Below, piece after piece: positions 32,040-40,654 of a stretch of DNA of 64,000 nt (within the stretch, counting starts at the first letter, position 1; each line of letters begins with the position of its first letter). Origin of the DNA: Planotetraspora phitsanulokensis (lineage in GTDB: Bacteria; Actinomycetota; Actinomycetes; Streptosporangiales; Streptosporangiaceae). The notes below the pieces were generated by a model. That model had not been told where the DNA came from. It ran no database searches and saw only the letters and a list, made by a program, of their open reading frames with translations. The DNA is taken from assembly GCF_016863295.1 (NCBI RefSeq), contig NZ_BOOP01000041.1, positions 1 to 64,000 on the forward strand, written 5' to 3'. The position numbers and the translations under genes are program-made.

Positions 32040-33076
32040 AGGTCGCCCGTTTCCACGCTCCCGGCGACATCCGCATCGAGGACGTGCCGGAGCCCGTCGC
32101 GGGCCCCGGCGACGTCAAGATCCGTGTCCGCAACTGCTCGACCTGCGGCACCGATGTCAAGATTTTCAAGTTCGGCCACCACCACATCAGGCCGCCGAGG
32201 GTCATGGGGCACGAGATCGCCGGTGAGGTCGCCGACGTCGGTGAGGGCGTGACCGGCTGGGCGCCGGGTGACCGCGTCCAGGTGATCGCCGCGATCCCCT
32301 GCGGTCAGTGCGAGGAGTGCCGCCGAGGCCACATGACGGTCTGCCCGAAGCAGGAGTCGATGGGCTACCACTACGACGGCGGGTTCGCGCAGTACATGAT
32401 CGTCCCGGCCAAGGTCCTCGCCGTCGACGGCCTCAACCGCATCCCCGACGGCCTCGGGTTCGCCGAGGCGTCCGTCGCCGAGCCGCTCGCCTGCGTCCTC
32501 AACGGCCAGGAGCTGGCCCGGGTCGGCGAGGGCGACGACGTCGTCGTCATGGGGTCGGGACCCATCGGCTGCCTGCACGTACGGCTGGCCCGCTCGCGCG
32601 GGGCCGCACGCGTGTTCCTCGTCGACCTCAACGCGGACCGGCTGGCCATGGCGGCCGACCTGGTCAGGCCGGACGCGGCGATCTGCGCCGCCGACACCGA
32701 CGTCGTGGACGAGGTGCTGAAGCTCACCGGCGGAAGGGGAGCGGACGTCGTCATCACGGCCGCCGCGTCCGGGGCCGCCCAGGAGCAGGCGCTGCAGATG
32801 ACGGCCCGTCAGGGGCGCATCAGCTTCTTCGGCGGGCTGCCCAAGGACGATCCGATCATCCGGCTCGACTCCAACCTGGTGCACTACCGCGAGTTCACGA
32901 TCGTCGGGGCCAACGGCTCGAGCCCGGCCCACAACAAGCGCGCGCTCGAGCTCATCGCCGACGGATCGGTGCCCGTGGCCGACCTGATCACCCACCGGCT
33001 CCCGCTGGGCGAGGTGCTCGACGCCATCGACATCGTGAGCCGCGGCGCCGCGATCAAGGTCACCATCGAACCCTGA
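32036..33076 (+). CDS. Zinc-dependent polyol(-phosphate) dehydrogenase
   Basis: A 346-aa MDR dehydrogenase. Catalytic zinc ligands are in NCSTCGTD and MGHEIAGEV; the structural zinc loop is CGQCEECRRGHMTVC (~90-104). The NAD-binding part has VVVMGSGPIGCLHVRLARSR. Related enzymes include sorbitol and galactitol-1-phosphate dehydrogenase. In this operon it would oxidise the polyol phosphate made by the PTS; a classical MtlD-type dehydrogenase is missing. The start GTG overlaps the EIIA stop. Confidence 0.88.
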   Translation: MKVARFHAPGDIRIEDVPEPVAGPGDVKIRVRNCSTCGTDVKIFKFGHHHIRPPRVMGHEIAGEVADVGEGVTGWAPGDRVQVIAAIPCGQCEECRRGHMTVCPKQESMGYHYDGGFAQYMIVPAKVLAVDGLNRIPDGLGFAEASVAEPLACVLNGQELARVGEGDDVVVMGSGPIGCLHVRLARSRGAARVFLVDLNADRLAMAADLVRPDAAICAADTDVVDEVLKLTGGRGADVVITAAASGAAQEQALQMTARQGRISFFGGLPKDDPIIRLDSNLVHYREFTIVGANGSSPAHNKRALELIADGSVPVADLITHRLPLGEVLDAIDIVSRGAAIKVTIEP

Positions 33077-33106
33077 CATCGAACCCTGAGAGGAAGGAGG
33101 AGCCAG

Positions 33107-33391
33107 ATGCCGGAAAGGACAGTGATCGTCGCCTCACGGTCCGGTCTGCACGCGCGCCCCGCCAAGATCTTCGTCCAGGCCGTGGCCAGGCAGGGCACCG
33201 CCGTCCGCATCCGCGTCGGCGACGGCAGGCCGGTCCCCGCCAACAGCATGCTCGCCGTGTTGTCGCTCGGGGCCGGGCATGGCGCCGAGGTCACGCTCGA
33301 CGCGGACGGGCCGGGCGCGGAAGAGGTTCTGGACGCGCTGGCCGACCTGCTGTCCCGCGACCTCGACGCCGAGGAAGCCTCCGATGCCTGA
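33107..33391 (+). CDS. HPr phosphocarrier
   Basis: A 94-aa HPr with active His15 in SGLHARPA and the second site region NSMLAVLSLGAGHGAEV. It carries phosphate from EI to EIIA. GGAAGGAGGAG gives a strong ribosome site. Its 3' end overlaps the EI gene by eight bases. A second, chromosomal HPr is likely elsewhere, so this copy is probably dedicated to the operon. Confidence 0.92.
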   Translation: MPERTVIVASRSGLHARPAKIFVQAVARQGTAVRIRVGDGRPVPANSMLAVLSLGAGHGAEVTLDADGPGAEEVLDALADLLSRDLDAEEASDA

Positions 33392-35048
33392 GGCGGCGCC
33401 CGACGTCCTGCGCGGCCTGGGCATCAGCCCGGGCCGCGCCGCCGGCCGGGTGCACAGGATGGCGGGACCGCCCCTGCTGCCCGCGCCCGTGCCGGTCGCG
33501 GACACCGCCGCGGAGACCGCCCGTGCCGTACACGGCCTGGAGTCGGCGGCCCGGGAGCTGACCGCCCGGGCCGAAGGCGCGACGGACGCCACGGCCCGGG
33601 AGATCCTCGAGGCGCAGGCCATGATCGCGGCAGACCCCATGCTGCGGGAGTCGGTCGAGCAACGGGTCGCCGCGGGGTCGGACGCCGCCCACGCCATCGA
33701 CGCCGCGTGCGCCGAGCAGAGGGAGGCCCTGCTGGCCGTGGGCGGCTACATCGCCGAGCGCGCGAGCGACCTCGACGACATCAAGAACCGCGCCGTCGCG
33801 GCCGTGCTCGGCCTGCCCATGCCGGGCCTGCCGTCCCCCGGGCACCCGTACATCCTGGCGGCCGGCGACCTGGCCCCCGCGGACACCGTCGCCCTCGACC
33901 CGGGCGTGGTGCTCGCACTGGTCACGGAGAAGGGCGGGCCGACCAGCCACACCGCGATCCTCGCGCGGGCACTCGGCATTCCCGCGGTCGTGGCCTGTCC
34001 CGGAATCCTGTCCGTGGCGGACGGGACCTGGGCGGTCGTCGACGGCGGCGCCGGCGAGGTCCGCACCGGCATCGACGAGCGGACGGCTGCGGAGGTCGAG
34101 CGTGCGGCCCGCGCCGACCGCGACCGTCTCGCCACGGCGACCGGTCCGGGGCGGACCGCCGACGGGCACCCGGTCAAGCTGCTGCTCAACATCGGATCCG
34201 TGGCGGACGTCCCGGAGGGCTCACCGGGGGAGGGCGTCGGGCTCTTCCGCAGCGAGTTCCTCTTCCTCGACCGCCGGACCGCCCCCACCCACGAGGAGCA
34301 GACCGGCGCGTACGAGGCCGTTCTCCGTGCCTTCCCCGACGCCACGGTCGTGGTCCGCACCCTGGACGCCGGCACCGACAAGCCCCTGCCCTTCCTCGGC
34401 CTGCCCGAGGAGCCCAACCCGGCGCTCGGCGTGCGCGGGCTGCGGGTGTCGCGCCGGTCGCCCGAGGTGCTGGACGCCCAGCTCGACGCTCTGGCCGAGG
34501 CGGCGCGCGCGAGCGGAACCTCGCCCTGGGTGATGGCGCCGATGGTCACCACGACGGGGGAGGCGGCCGACTTCGCCCGGCGGGCCCGTGCCCGGGGCAT
34601 CGCTCACGTGGGCGCCATGGTGGAGGTCCCCGCCGCCGCGCTGCACGCCGACCGCCTCCTCGAGCAGCTGGACTTCCTCAGCATCGGCACCAACGACCTC
34701 AGCCAGTACACCTTCGCGTCCGACCGTCAGCACGGCGAGCTGGCCGATCTCCTCGACCCATGGCAGCCGGCGCTCCTTCAGCTGATCGAGCGGTGCGCGG
34801 AGGCGGGGCGTGCCGCGGGCAAGCCGGTCGGCGTGTGCGGAGAGGCCGCGGCCGACCCGTTGCTGGCCACCGTGCTGGTCGGGCTCGGCGTCACCAGCCT
34901 GTCGATGTCGGCGAGGAGCGTGGCGGCGGTGCGAGACGCCCTCGCCCGCCACTCTCTCGACCAGTGCAGGGAACACGCCCGGCTCGCACTGGCGGCCGCC
35001 GACCCGGGCGGCGCGCGCGACGCCGTACGAGAGGCGGCGTCCGGGTGA
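33384..35048 (+). CDS. ptsI: PTS enzyme I
   Basis: A 554-aa phosphotransferase that starts the PTS with PEP. The swivelling domain carries His189 in GGPTSHTAILAR; the PEP-binding barrel has LFRSEFLFLDR, PNPALGVRGLRVSRR, SIGTNDLSQYTFASDR and the catalytic Cys in GVCGEAA. It starts at ATG 33384 inside the end of the HPr gene. It ends the operon before a hairpin terminator. Confidence 0.93.
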   Translation: MPEAAPDVLRGLGISPGRAAGRVHRMAGPPLLPAPVPVADTAAETARAVHGLESAARELTARAEGATDATAREILEAQAMIAADPMLRESVEQRVAAGSDAAHAIDAACAEQREALLAVGGYIAERASDLDDIKNRAVAAVLGLPMPGLPSPGHPYILAAGDLAPADTVALDPGVVLALVTEKGGPTSHTAILARALGIPAVVACPGILSVADGTWAVVDGGAGEVRTGIDERTAAEVERAARADRDRLATATGPGRTADGHPVKLLLNIGSVADVPEGSPGEGVGLFRSEFLFLDRRTAPTHEEQTGAYEAVLRAFPDATVVVRTLDAGTDKPLPFLGLPEEPNPALGVRGLRVSRRSPEVLDAQLDALAEAARASGTSPWVMAPMVTTTGEAADFARRARARGIAHVGAMVEVPAAALHADRLLEQLDFLSIGTNDLSQYTFASDRQHGELADLLDPWQPALLQLIERCAEAGRAAGKPVGVCGEAAADPLLATVLVGLGVTSLSMSARSVAAVRDALARHSLDQCREHARLALAAADPGGARDAVREAASG

Positions 35049-35055
35049 TCGGACG

Positions 35056-35087
35056 CCGGAGCCGCCGGCGTGCTCCGGTGGCTCCGG
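35056..35087. terminator. Terminator between EI and encapsulin genes
   Basis: Arms CCGGAGCCGCC (35056-35066) and GGTGGCTCCGG (35077-35087) form an 11-bp stem with one G-U pair and a 10-nt loop, between convergent genes. Confidence 0.65.
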
Positions 35088-35174
35088 CGGTCTCACCGAC
35101 TTGCGGGCTCAGGCGAGGGCGACAGCGGTCTCACCGGCCCGCGGCCTCAGGTGAGGGCGACGGCGGCCTCGCCG
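35087..35174. repeat. 38-bp tandem repeat overlapping the encapsulin stop
   Basis: GCGGTCTCACCG recurs at 35087, 35125 and (diverged) 35163, a 38-bp period. The third unit is the end of the encapsulin gene (GEAAVALT-stop), and the preceding copy reads GETAVALA-stop, a duplicated but untranslated tail. Confidence 0.65.
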
Positions 35175-35941
35175 GTGTAGGCGAGGAAGGTCAGGGTCTC
35201 CTGGAGGTACAGCCGGACGCTGGTCGCGTCGTGCGAGTCGTAGCCGATCGAGAGGTCCTGGCCGATGCGCAGCTCGTAGTCTCCACCACGGGTGGTCAGC
35301 AGGAACGCGCCGCTGATGGCGGGAGCCCAGATGATCTCCCCGTCGATGAGCCGCGCGAGATGCTCGTGGATGGGGTAGCCGTGGTCGGAGGTCTCGTTGA
35401 CCGCGGTGTAGGCGTCCGCGCTGAGCGCGAGCGAGTAGGGGCCGTCCACACCGGCGAGGCGCAGGGTGGTGATCGCCTGGCTGATCGTGTTGGGGTAGTC
35501 CCGCACCTCCGCCGGAAGCACCAGCGGCGGGTTGGTCGAGCCGCGCCGGATTCCCCCGATGCCGGCCGCCGCGTACCCCTCGAAGACCGCGCGGTCCTCG
35601 GCGTAGGCCATCTGCCTGGCGGCCTCCTTGGCCGGGTCCCAGTCCGGATCCTTCGCGCCCCGCTCGACGTCGTCGACGGCCTGGCGGTCCACGGTGAACG
35701 GCACGCGCAACTCCACGAGGGACTGGGACTCACGCAGGCGCGCCCCGACCCCCGGAGCGGGCGACTCGACGGCGGCCAGATGGCCGGTGGCCACCGAGGC
35801 GAGGGCGACGCCGCCCGGCTCGGGCACGTCGACCAGCCGGCGTCCCGCGAGATGCCGGATGAACGTCCGGCGGACCTCGCTCTCGAGGTCGGCCCAGGCC
35901 GCATCCGAGATGGGCGCGAGTTCGCGGTGCAGGTTGTTCAT
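35147..35941 (-). CDS. Type 1 encapsulin shell protein
   Basis: A 264-aa HK97-fold shell protein of the linocin M18/CFP29 family: MNNLHRELAPISDAAWADLE, then EVRRTFIRHLAGRRLVDVPE, FTVDRQAVDDVERGAKDPDW and DGPYSLALSADAYTAVNE. It self-assembles into a nanocompartment of about 25 nm. The peroxidase gene directly upstream overlaps its start by four bases and carries a docking tail, so this is a peroxidase-loaded encapsulin. The order, cargo first then shell, is usual in actinobacteria. Confidence 0.95.
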   Translation of the reverse strand: MNNLHRELAPISDAAWADLESEVRRTFIRHLAGRRLVDVPEPGGVALASVATGHLAAVESPAPGVGARLRESQSLVELRVPFTVDRQAVDDVERGAKDPDWDPAKEAARQMAYAEDRAVFEGYAAAGIGGIRRGSTNPPLVLPAEVRDYPNTISQAITTLRLAGVDGPYSLALSADAYTAVNETSDHGYPIHEHLARLIDGEIIWAPAISGAFLLTTRGGDYELRIGQDLSIGYDSHDATSVRLYLQETLTFLAYTGEAAVALT

Positions 35942-37125
35942 CGCGGGGTGCTCCTCTTCAGGTGCTTGAGGTCGCCGATCGCCAGAGAACCGTCGGATGT
36001 GCGCGGGGGCTCGTCCGGGGGCTCTGCGGCGACGGCCGTCTCCGCCGTCCGCCCGGTCTCGAGCCGCCCGGGAGGCGGGGGAGGATCGTCGAGGAAGTCG
36101 GCCGACGGCGCGAAGAACAGGCTTCCGGTCACCGCGGTGGACACGTCGAGGATCCGGTCGTGGGCGCCCGGCGGGTCGCCGACGAACATGCGCTCCAGCA
36201 TCAGCTCCGTGACCGACGGCGAACTGGAGTAGCCGATGAAGTACGTGCCGAACTCGCCGCGTCCGGGAGCGCCGAACGGCATGTTGTCGCGCACGATCTG
36301 GCGCTCGGTGCCGTCGGGGTCGGTGATGGTGGTGAGCGCCACGTGGGAGTCGCCCGGCTTGACCTCGTCGGGAAGCTCGATGTCCTGCAGCTTGGTGCGT
36401 CCGATGGCCCGCTCCTGCGCCTCGACCGGCAGGGCGTTCCACGCGGCGAGGTCGTGGATGTACTTCTGGACGATGACGTAGCTGCCGCCGTCGAAGTCGG
36501 GGTCCTGGTCCGGGTCGGCGGCGCCGACGGTCACGGCGTCGCACGCGTCCCGCCCCGTGGGGTTCTCGGTGCCGTCGACGAATCCGAGCAGGTCACGTTC
36601 GTCGAAGTACTTGAACCCCTGCACCTCGTCGAAGACCGTGACGGCCCCCCGCAACCGGTCCATGATCTGTGCGGCCAGTTCGAAGCAGAGGTCCATCTGG
36701 CCGGCCCTGATGTGGAACAGCAGGTCGCCCGGCGTGGCGACGGCGGTGTGCCGGGCGCCGGCCACCTCACGGAAGGGATGGAGCTCGGCGGGACGCGGGC
36801 CGGCGAACAGACGGTCCCACACGTCGGATCCGATGGCCGTGACGCAGGTCAGCGCCCCGGACGGGACGCGGAATCCGACCGACCGCACCAGCCCCGCCAC
36901 GTCGGACAGGAGTTCCCTGACGACCGGCTCGCCCCCCTGGTCGACCGTCACGATCAGGAAGATCGCCGAACTGGTGAGCGGTGTCAGCACGGCCTGTGGC
37001 TCGGGTGCTCGCTCCGTCACGATGAATGCCTGGCCCTTCTCCGGTCGCTGTGCTCCGTCTGATGGGGGGACATCCGGAGGATATGTCAGTGAGGTCCGGC
37101 CCTGTGGCCCCGGGGTGAGGATCAC
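35938..37125 (-). CDS. DyP-type peroxidase, encapsulin cargo
   Basis: A 395-aa haem peroxidase. The distal Asp184 is in GFVDGTENP, the proximal His261 in GDSHVAL and the distal Arg in IVRDNMPFG. After a Pro/Gly-rich linker (~330-375), the C-terminus reads DGSLAIGDLKHLKR, the encapsulin targeting peptide that docks cargo inside the shell. The GTG 37125 start has the strong GGAGGAGGG site. A second GTG at 37020 would remove 35 residues and is closer to the usual family start. It is translationally coupled to encapsulin. Confidence 0.95.
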   Translation of the reverse strand: MILTPGPQGRTSLTYPPDVPPSDGAQRPEKGQAFIVTERAPEPQAVLTPLTSSAIFLIVTVDQGGEPVVRELLSDVAGLVRSVGFRVPSGALTCVTAIGSDVWDRLFAGPRPAELHPFREVAGARHTAVATPGDLLFHIRAGQMDLCFELAAQIMDRLRGAVTVFDEVQGFKYFDERDLLGFVDGTENPTGRDACDAVTVGAADPDQDPDFDGGSYVIVQKYIHDLAAWNALPVEAQERAIGRTKLQDIELPDEVKPGDSHVALTTITDPDGTERQIVRDNMPFGAPGRGEFGTYFIGYSSSPSVTELMLERMFVGDPPGAHDRILDVSTAVTGSLFFAPSADFLDDPPPPPGRLETGRTAETAVAAEPPDEPPRTSDGSLAIGDLKHLKRSTPR

Positions 37126-37138
37126 GCCCTCCTCCGAA

Positions 37139-37177
37139 CGTGATCATGCACACTTTCGTGAGGTGTGCATGATCACG
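37139..37177. promoter_or_regulatory. 15-bp-arm inverted repeat before the DyP gene
   Basis: CGTGATCATGCACAC (37139-37153) and its perfect complement (37163-37177) flank a 9-nt loop. It lies between the SDR stop and the DyP ribosome site. It could be the terminator of the SDR pair or an operator of the DyP-encapsulin operon. Confidence 0.65.
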
Positions 37178-37186
37178 GCCGGTTTT

Positions 37187-38089
37187 TCAGAGGCTGCTGC
37201 CGGGGGTCAGTAGGTCGTCGAGGCCGATGCGCCGGAAGAAGTCCACCCGGATGCGGTCGGCGACGGCGGAGACCACCTCGCTCCCGTCGCGGCTGGGGTC
37301 GACGTGGGTGCGCAGCGGCCTGGTCCCGGCGGGCATGTCCACCACCTGTGCGATGACCTCCGCCACCTCCGCGACGTCGGCCGTCGGCGGCAGCAACCCG
37401 GCCAGGCGGACGTTGACGTCGTCCATCAGGGCCGCGTACTTCTCGTCGTACGCCGCGGCGCGCTCGGCGTCGTCCGGCCGTCCGGCGTGGAGGAAGTGGT
37501 TGGTGCCCTCGGTGTACGCGCCGGGGACGACGATCGCTGTCTCGACACCGAACCGGACCAGCTCACCGGCGTAGCTGACGGCGAGGGCGTCCATCGCGGC
37601 CTTCGCCGCGAAGTAGGGGCCGAGGAACGGCGGGCATCCGCCCCGTGTGCTCGAACTGCCGACCCACACGAGCAGTCCCTCGTGCCGGTCCCGCATGTAC
37701 GGCAGGGCGGCGCGGTTGACGCGCTGGGTTCCCAGCACGTTGGTGTCGTAGACCTGGGCGATCTGCTCGGGGGTGAACGCCTCGGCGGGCCCGAGCACCA
37801 TGTGCCCGGCGTTGTGCACGACCACGTCGAGACGGCCGTGGGCGTGCACGATCTCGCTGATCGCGTCGTCCGCCGACGTCTGCGAGGACACGTCGAGCTC
37901 GATGGGCCGCAGGTCGACGGCGTTGTCCGCGGCGTGCTTCAGGAGGTCGGCGACCGCGGGCGCGTTACGTCCTTCGGTCTCCCTGATCCCCGCGTACACG
38001 GTGTGACCCGCACGGGCGAGGACGCGGACGGTCAGCGCGCCGAAGCCGCTTGACGCGCCGGTGACGAGGATGATCTTGCTGGAGTTCAT
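37187..38089 (-). CDS. Short-chain dehydrogenase/reductase
   Basis: A 300-aa classical SDR. The cofactor motif is TGASSGFGALTVRVLARAG, with LDVVVHNAGHM, a Ser in VWVGSSSTRGG and the YxxxK in GPYFAAKAAMDALA. It would use NAD(P)H on an unknown carbonyl or hydroxyl substrate. It is the second gene of a pair with another SDR, 32 bases downstream of it. Confidence 0.88.
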   Translation of the reverse strand: MNSSKIILVTGASSGFGALTVRVLARAGHTVYAGIRETEGRNAPAVADLLKHAADNAVDLRPIELDVSSQTSADDAISEIVHAHGRLDVVVHNAGHMVLGPAEAFTPEQIAQVYDTNVLGTQRVNRAALPYMRDRHEGLLVWVGSSSTRGGCPPFLGPYFAAKAAMDALAVSYAGELVRFGVETAIVVPGAYTEGTNHFLHAGRPDDAERAAAYDEKYAALMDDVNVRLAGLLPPTADVAEVAEVIAQVVDMPAGTRPLRTHVDPSRDGSEVVSAVADRIRVDFFRRIGLDDLLTPGSSL

Positions 38090-38121
38090 CGGGGGATCCT
38101 TTTTCCGGTACCGGCCGCGTG

Positions 38122-38880
38122 TCAGATGGCGCCGCCGTTGGCACGGATGACCTGGCCGTTCACCCAGTGGCCCTCGGGGCTCACGAGGAAGGCGACGACC
38201 TCGGTGATGTCCTCCGCCGTGCCGAGGCGCTCCAGCGGCGGCGCGGAGGCGAGGCGGCCGAGGTTCTCCTCGGTGTTGTTGTCGAAGAGCAGGTCGGTGG
38301 CGGTCGGGCCGGGGGCCACGACGTTGACGGTGATGTCGCGGCCGCGCATCTCGCGGGCGAGGATGAGCGTCATGGCCTCGACGGCGCCCTTGCTGGCGGC
38401 GTATCCGCTGTAGCGCGGGAAGGCGAGCCCGACGACCGACGACGAGAAGTTGATGAGCGTGCCGCCGGACCGCAGGCGCCGGAGGGCCTGCTGGGAGACG
38501 ACGAACGTGCCGCGGATGTTGGTGCGGTGCATCTCGTCGAGCACCTTGAGGTCGAGATCGGCGAGGGTGGACAGGACCATCCGGCCGGCGGCGTTCACGA
38601 CGACGTCGATGCCGCCGAACGTCTGCTCGGCCAGGTCGAACACCGCGGCCATGTCGTTCTCGTCGGCGATGTCGGCCTGGGCGGCGATCGCCTGCCCGCC
38701 CGCCTCGCGGATCTCCTTCACGGTGACCTCCGCCGCGGCCTGGTTGCCCCCGTAGACCACGACGACGGCGAGGCCGTCCGCCGCGAGCTTCCTGGCCACC
38801 TGGTTGCCGATGCCGCGCGATCCTCCGGTGACGACGGCGACGCGTCCCTGGCCGGATTCGTTCTCCGTGGTGATGGACAT
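38122..38880 (-). CDS. Short-chain dehydrogenase/reductase
   Basis: A 252-aa SDR with TGGSRGIGNQVARKLAADG, the NNAG-like segment VVNAAGRM, SSSVVGLAFPRYSGYAASKG holding Ser-Tyr-Lys, and a C-terminal NGQVIRANGGAI. It resembles 3-oxoacyl-ACP-reductase-like SDRs. ATG 38880 has GGGGAGA upstream. It is first of the SDR pair and divergent from the regulatory gene at 39132-39722 only in location, not strand. Confidence 0.88.
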   Translation of the reverse strand: MSITTENESGQGRVAVVTGGSRGIGNQVARKLAADGLAVVVVYGGNQAAAEVTVKEIREAGGQAIAAQADIADENDMAAVFDLAEQTFGGIDVVVNAAGRMVLSTLADLDLKVLDEMHRTNIRGTFVVSQQALRRLRSGGTLINFSSSVVGLAFPRYSGYAASKGAVEAMTLILAREMRGRDITVNVVAPGPTATDLLFDNNTEENLGRLASAPPLERLGTAEDITEVVAFLVSPEGHWVNGQVIRANGGAI

Positions 38881-38920
38881 CGAGGTCTCCCCGCATTCAT
38901 AGCAGTGCTTTCGCGTTTGC

Positions 38921-38935
38921 GTTAGCAACGATAAC
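38921..38935. promoter_or_regulatory. Inverted repeat upstream of SDR pair
   Basis: GTTA-GCAACGA-TAAC lies 41 bases upstream of the first SDR in an AT-rich patch. It could be a repressor site. The 250-bp interval 38881-39131 shows no gene. Confidence 0.35.
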
Positions 38936-39131
38936 ACGGATTGGGAACTGCTGCTACCCGCTCTCGGTATCGCCGTTAACAAGCCATGCGCGAGAGTGTC
39001 GGCAGGAAACACGTCTGCCCGATGAGCAGGGCGCTCATCGGGCAGAGGGAGGTTCGGCAGGTGCGCGTGTCAGCCGGAGCTTCCAGGCCTTCGTGGTCGC
39101 GGCGTCGACGGGGACGTGTCCCGGGCCGGAG

Positions 39132-39722
39132 TCATGCGCCGTGTGTCTTGACGCTGGGATGGACGGCGACGATCACCCGGTGGTCGCGCCCGCCCTCGGC
39201 CGCCTCGTCGTGATACTTGCTCACCAGCGCGGCCACCGCCCCGGCCAGCTCCTCCGCGAACGCCGCCCGATCGGCCGCCGAGGCGAAACGCACCTCCCCG
39301 TCCAGTGCGAACGTCGCCACCCGTTTGCGCGCCGCAGTCGCCCCCGTGATCAACTCGCCCACGTCCCGCACCAGCTGCGCCGCCAGTGCCAGCAGCCACC
39401 GCGCCGACAACCGATCAGGCGACCGCGAAGGATCCGGCTGCACCGCCGCCAGCGCCAGCGGCGAGATCACGTACGACGCCGCCGTCGCCCGCATGACCCG
39501 CTCGGTCACGTTGCCCTTGCGGCGCTCCTCCACCAGCTCCACCAGGCCGTGCCGCTCCAGCGCCTTCAGGTGATAGTTCACCTTCTGCCGCGGCAACCCC
39601 ACCTTGGCCGCCAGCATCGTCGCGGACCCCGGCTCCGCCAGCTCCGCCAGCAACCGCGCGCGCACCGGATCCAGCGACACCTCGGCGGCCGCTGCATCCT
39701 CGATCACCGCAACTTCGAACAT
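39132..39722 (-). CDS. ArsR-type winged-helix regulator
   Basis: A 196-aa protein. The N-terminal winged helix (~18-75) has LLAELAEPGSATMLAAKVGL, then RQKVNYHLKALERHGLVELV and the wing RRKGNVTERVM. A long C-terminal part (~90-180) is mostly helical, without metal-binding Cys, so it belongs to the non-metal, helix-extended group often linked with SRPBCC-type proteins. Its target is unknown; the inverted repeat at 39738-39775 may be its operator. Confidence 0.82.
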   Translation of the reverse strand: MFEVAVIEDAAAAEVSLDPVRARLLAELAEPGSATMLAAKVGLPRQKVNYHLKALERHGLVELVEERRKGNVTERVMRATAASYVISPLALAAVQPDPSRSPDRLSARWLLALAAQLVRDVGELITGATAARKRVATFALDGEVRFASAADRAAFAEELAGAVAALVSKYHDEAAEGGRDHRVIVAVHPSVKTHGA

Positions 39723-39737
39723 GACCTCACCATCCCA

Positions 39738-39775
39738 CCGACAATTATCTCTGTCAAGGCACTAGAAGTTGTCGG
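39738..39775. promoter_or_regulatory. Inverted repeat upstream of the ArsR-type gene
   Basis: CCGACAA (39738-39744) and TTGTCGG (39769-39775) are perfect complements 24 bases apart. Between them is an AT-rich block with TTGACA on the - strand (complement of 39750-39755), a likely -35. Confidence 0.45.
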
Positions 39776-39841
39776 AAGGTCGTCCGAGCTGGTCGTACAG
39801 TACGCCTGATCCCGGCGCCCGCCCGGCCGTACGGTGAAGGT

Positions 39842-40585
39842 GTGCTGACGGTGGGAGTGGATCTCGCGGCCGAGGCGGTGCGTACGGCCGTGGCCTGGGT
39901 GGAATGGTCGGAGAGAGGAGCTCGCGTCAGGGACGTCGTCGTGGGCGCGGACGACGATCTGATCGTCGAGGCGGTCAAGGGAGCCGCCAAGTCGGGGATC
40001 GACTGTCCACTCGGCTGGCCGGATCTGTTCGTGTCGTTCGTCTCAGCGCATCGGGCGGGCGACGTCGCCGTGCCCGCGGGGCTGGGCCGCGACTGGCGCA
40101 GGGATCTCGCACTCCGCGTGACCGACCGGGCCGTCCACGAACGGACCGGCCTGCGGCCGCTGAGCGTCTCCGCCGACCGCATCGCCCACCCCGCGATGCG
40201 CTGCGCCGCCCTGCTGGCCAGGCTCGCCGGGGAGACGGGTACGGTGGTGGCCCGGGACGGCGGCGGCCTCGTCGTGGAGGTCTATCCCGCGGCCTCACTC
40301 AAGGAGTGGGGTCTGCCGTACCGCGGATACAAGAGGACGGAGAACGCCGAGGCTCTGAGCCGGGTGATCGACGTTCTGCTGGCCGCGGCGCCCTGGCTGA
40401 GCCTGGGGGACCACGAGGCCGTCTGCCGGAGGTCGGACGACGCCGCCGACGCGGTCGTCGCCGCTCTCACCGCTCGGGCCGCCGCGTGCGGACTCGTCAC
40501 CGCACCCGCGCCGGAGCAGGCCGCGAGCGCCGCCACGGAAGGCTGGATCGCGGTTCCGACCGCTTCACTGGACGCGCTGCGCTAA
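39842..40585 (+). CDS. DUF429 family protein (RNase H-like fold)
   Basis: A 247-aa protein with the DUF429 opening LTVGVDLAAEAVRTAVAW (a DxA-type acidic start), IDCPLGWP, SADRIAHPAMRCAALLARL and VEVYPAASLKEWGLPYRGYK. DUF429 is predicted to be a nuclease-like domain, with the acidic residues clustering like RNase H. The GTG start follows the region upstream that is divergent from the ArsR-type gene. No substrate is known. Confidence 0.8.
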   Translation: MLTVGVDLAAEAVRTAVAWVEWSERGARVRDVVVGADDDLIVEAVKGAAKSGIDCPLGWPDLFVSFVSAHRAGDVAVPAGLGRDWRRDLALRVTDRAVHERTGLRPLSVSADRIAHPAMRCAALLARLAGETGTVVARDGGGLVVEVYPAASLKEWGLPYRGYKRTENAEALSRVIDVLLAAAPWLSLGDHEAVCRRSDDAADAVVAALTARAAACGLVTAPAPEQAASAATEGWIAVPTASLDALR

Positions 40586-40654
40586 GGGGTCCTGATCGAG
40601 CTACTGGGGCCACTTCTCCGAGAAGATCCATACGAATCTGTGCGGACGCGGAGG

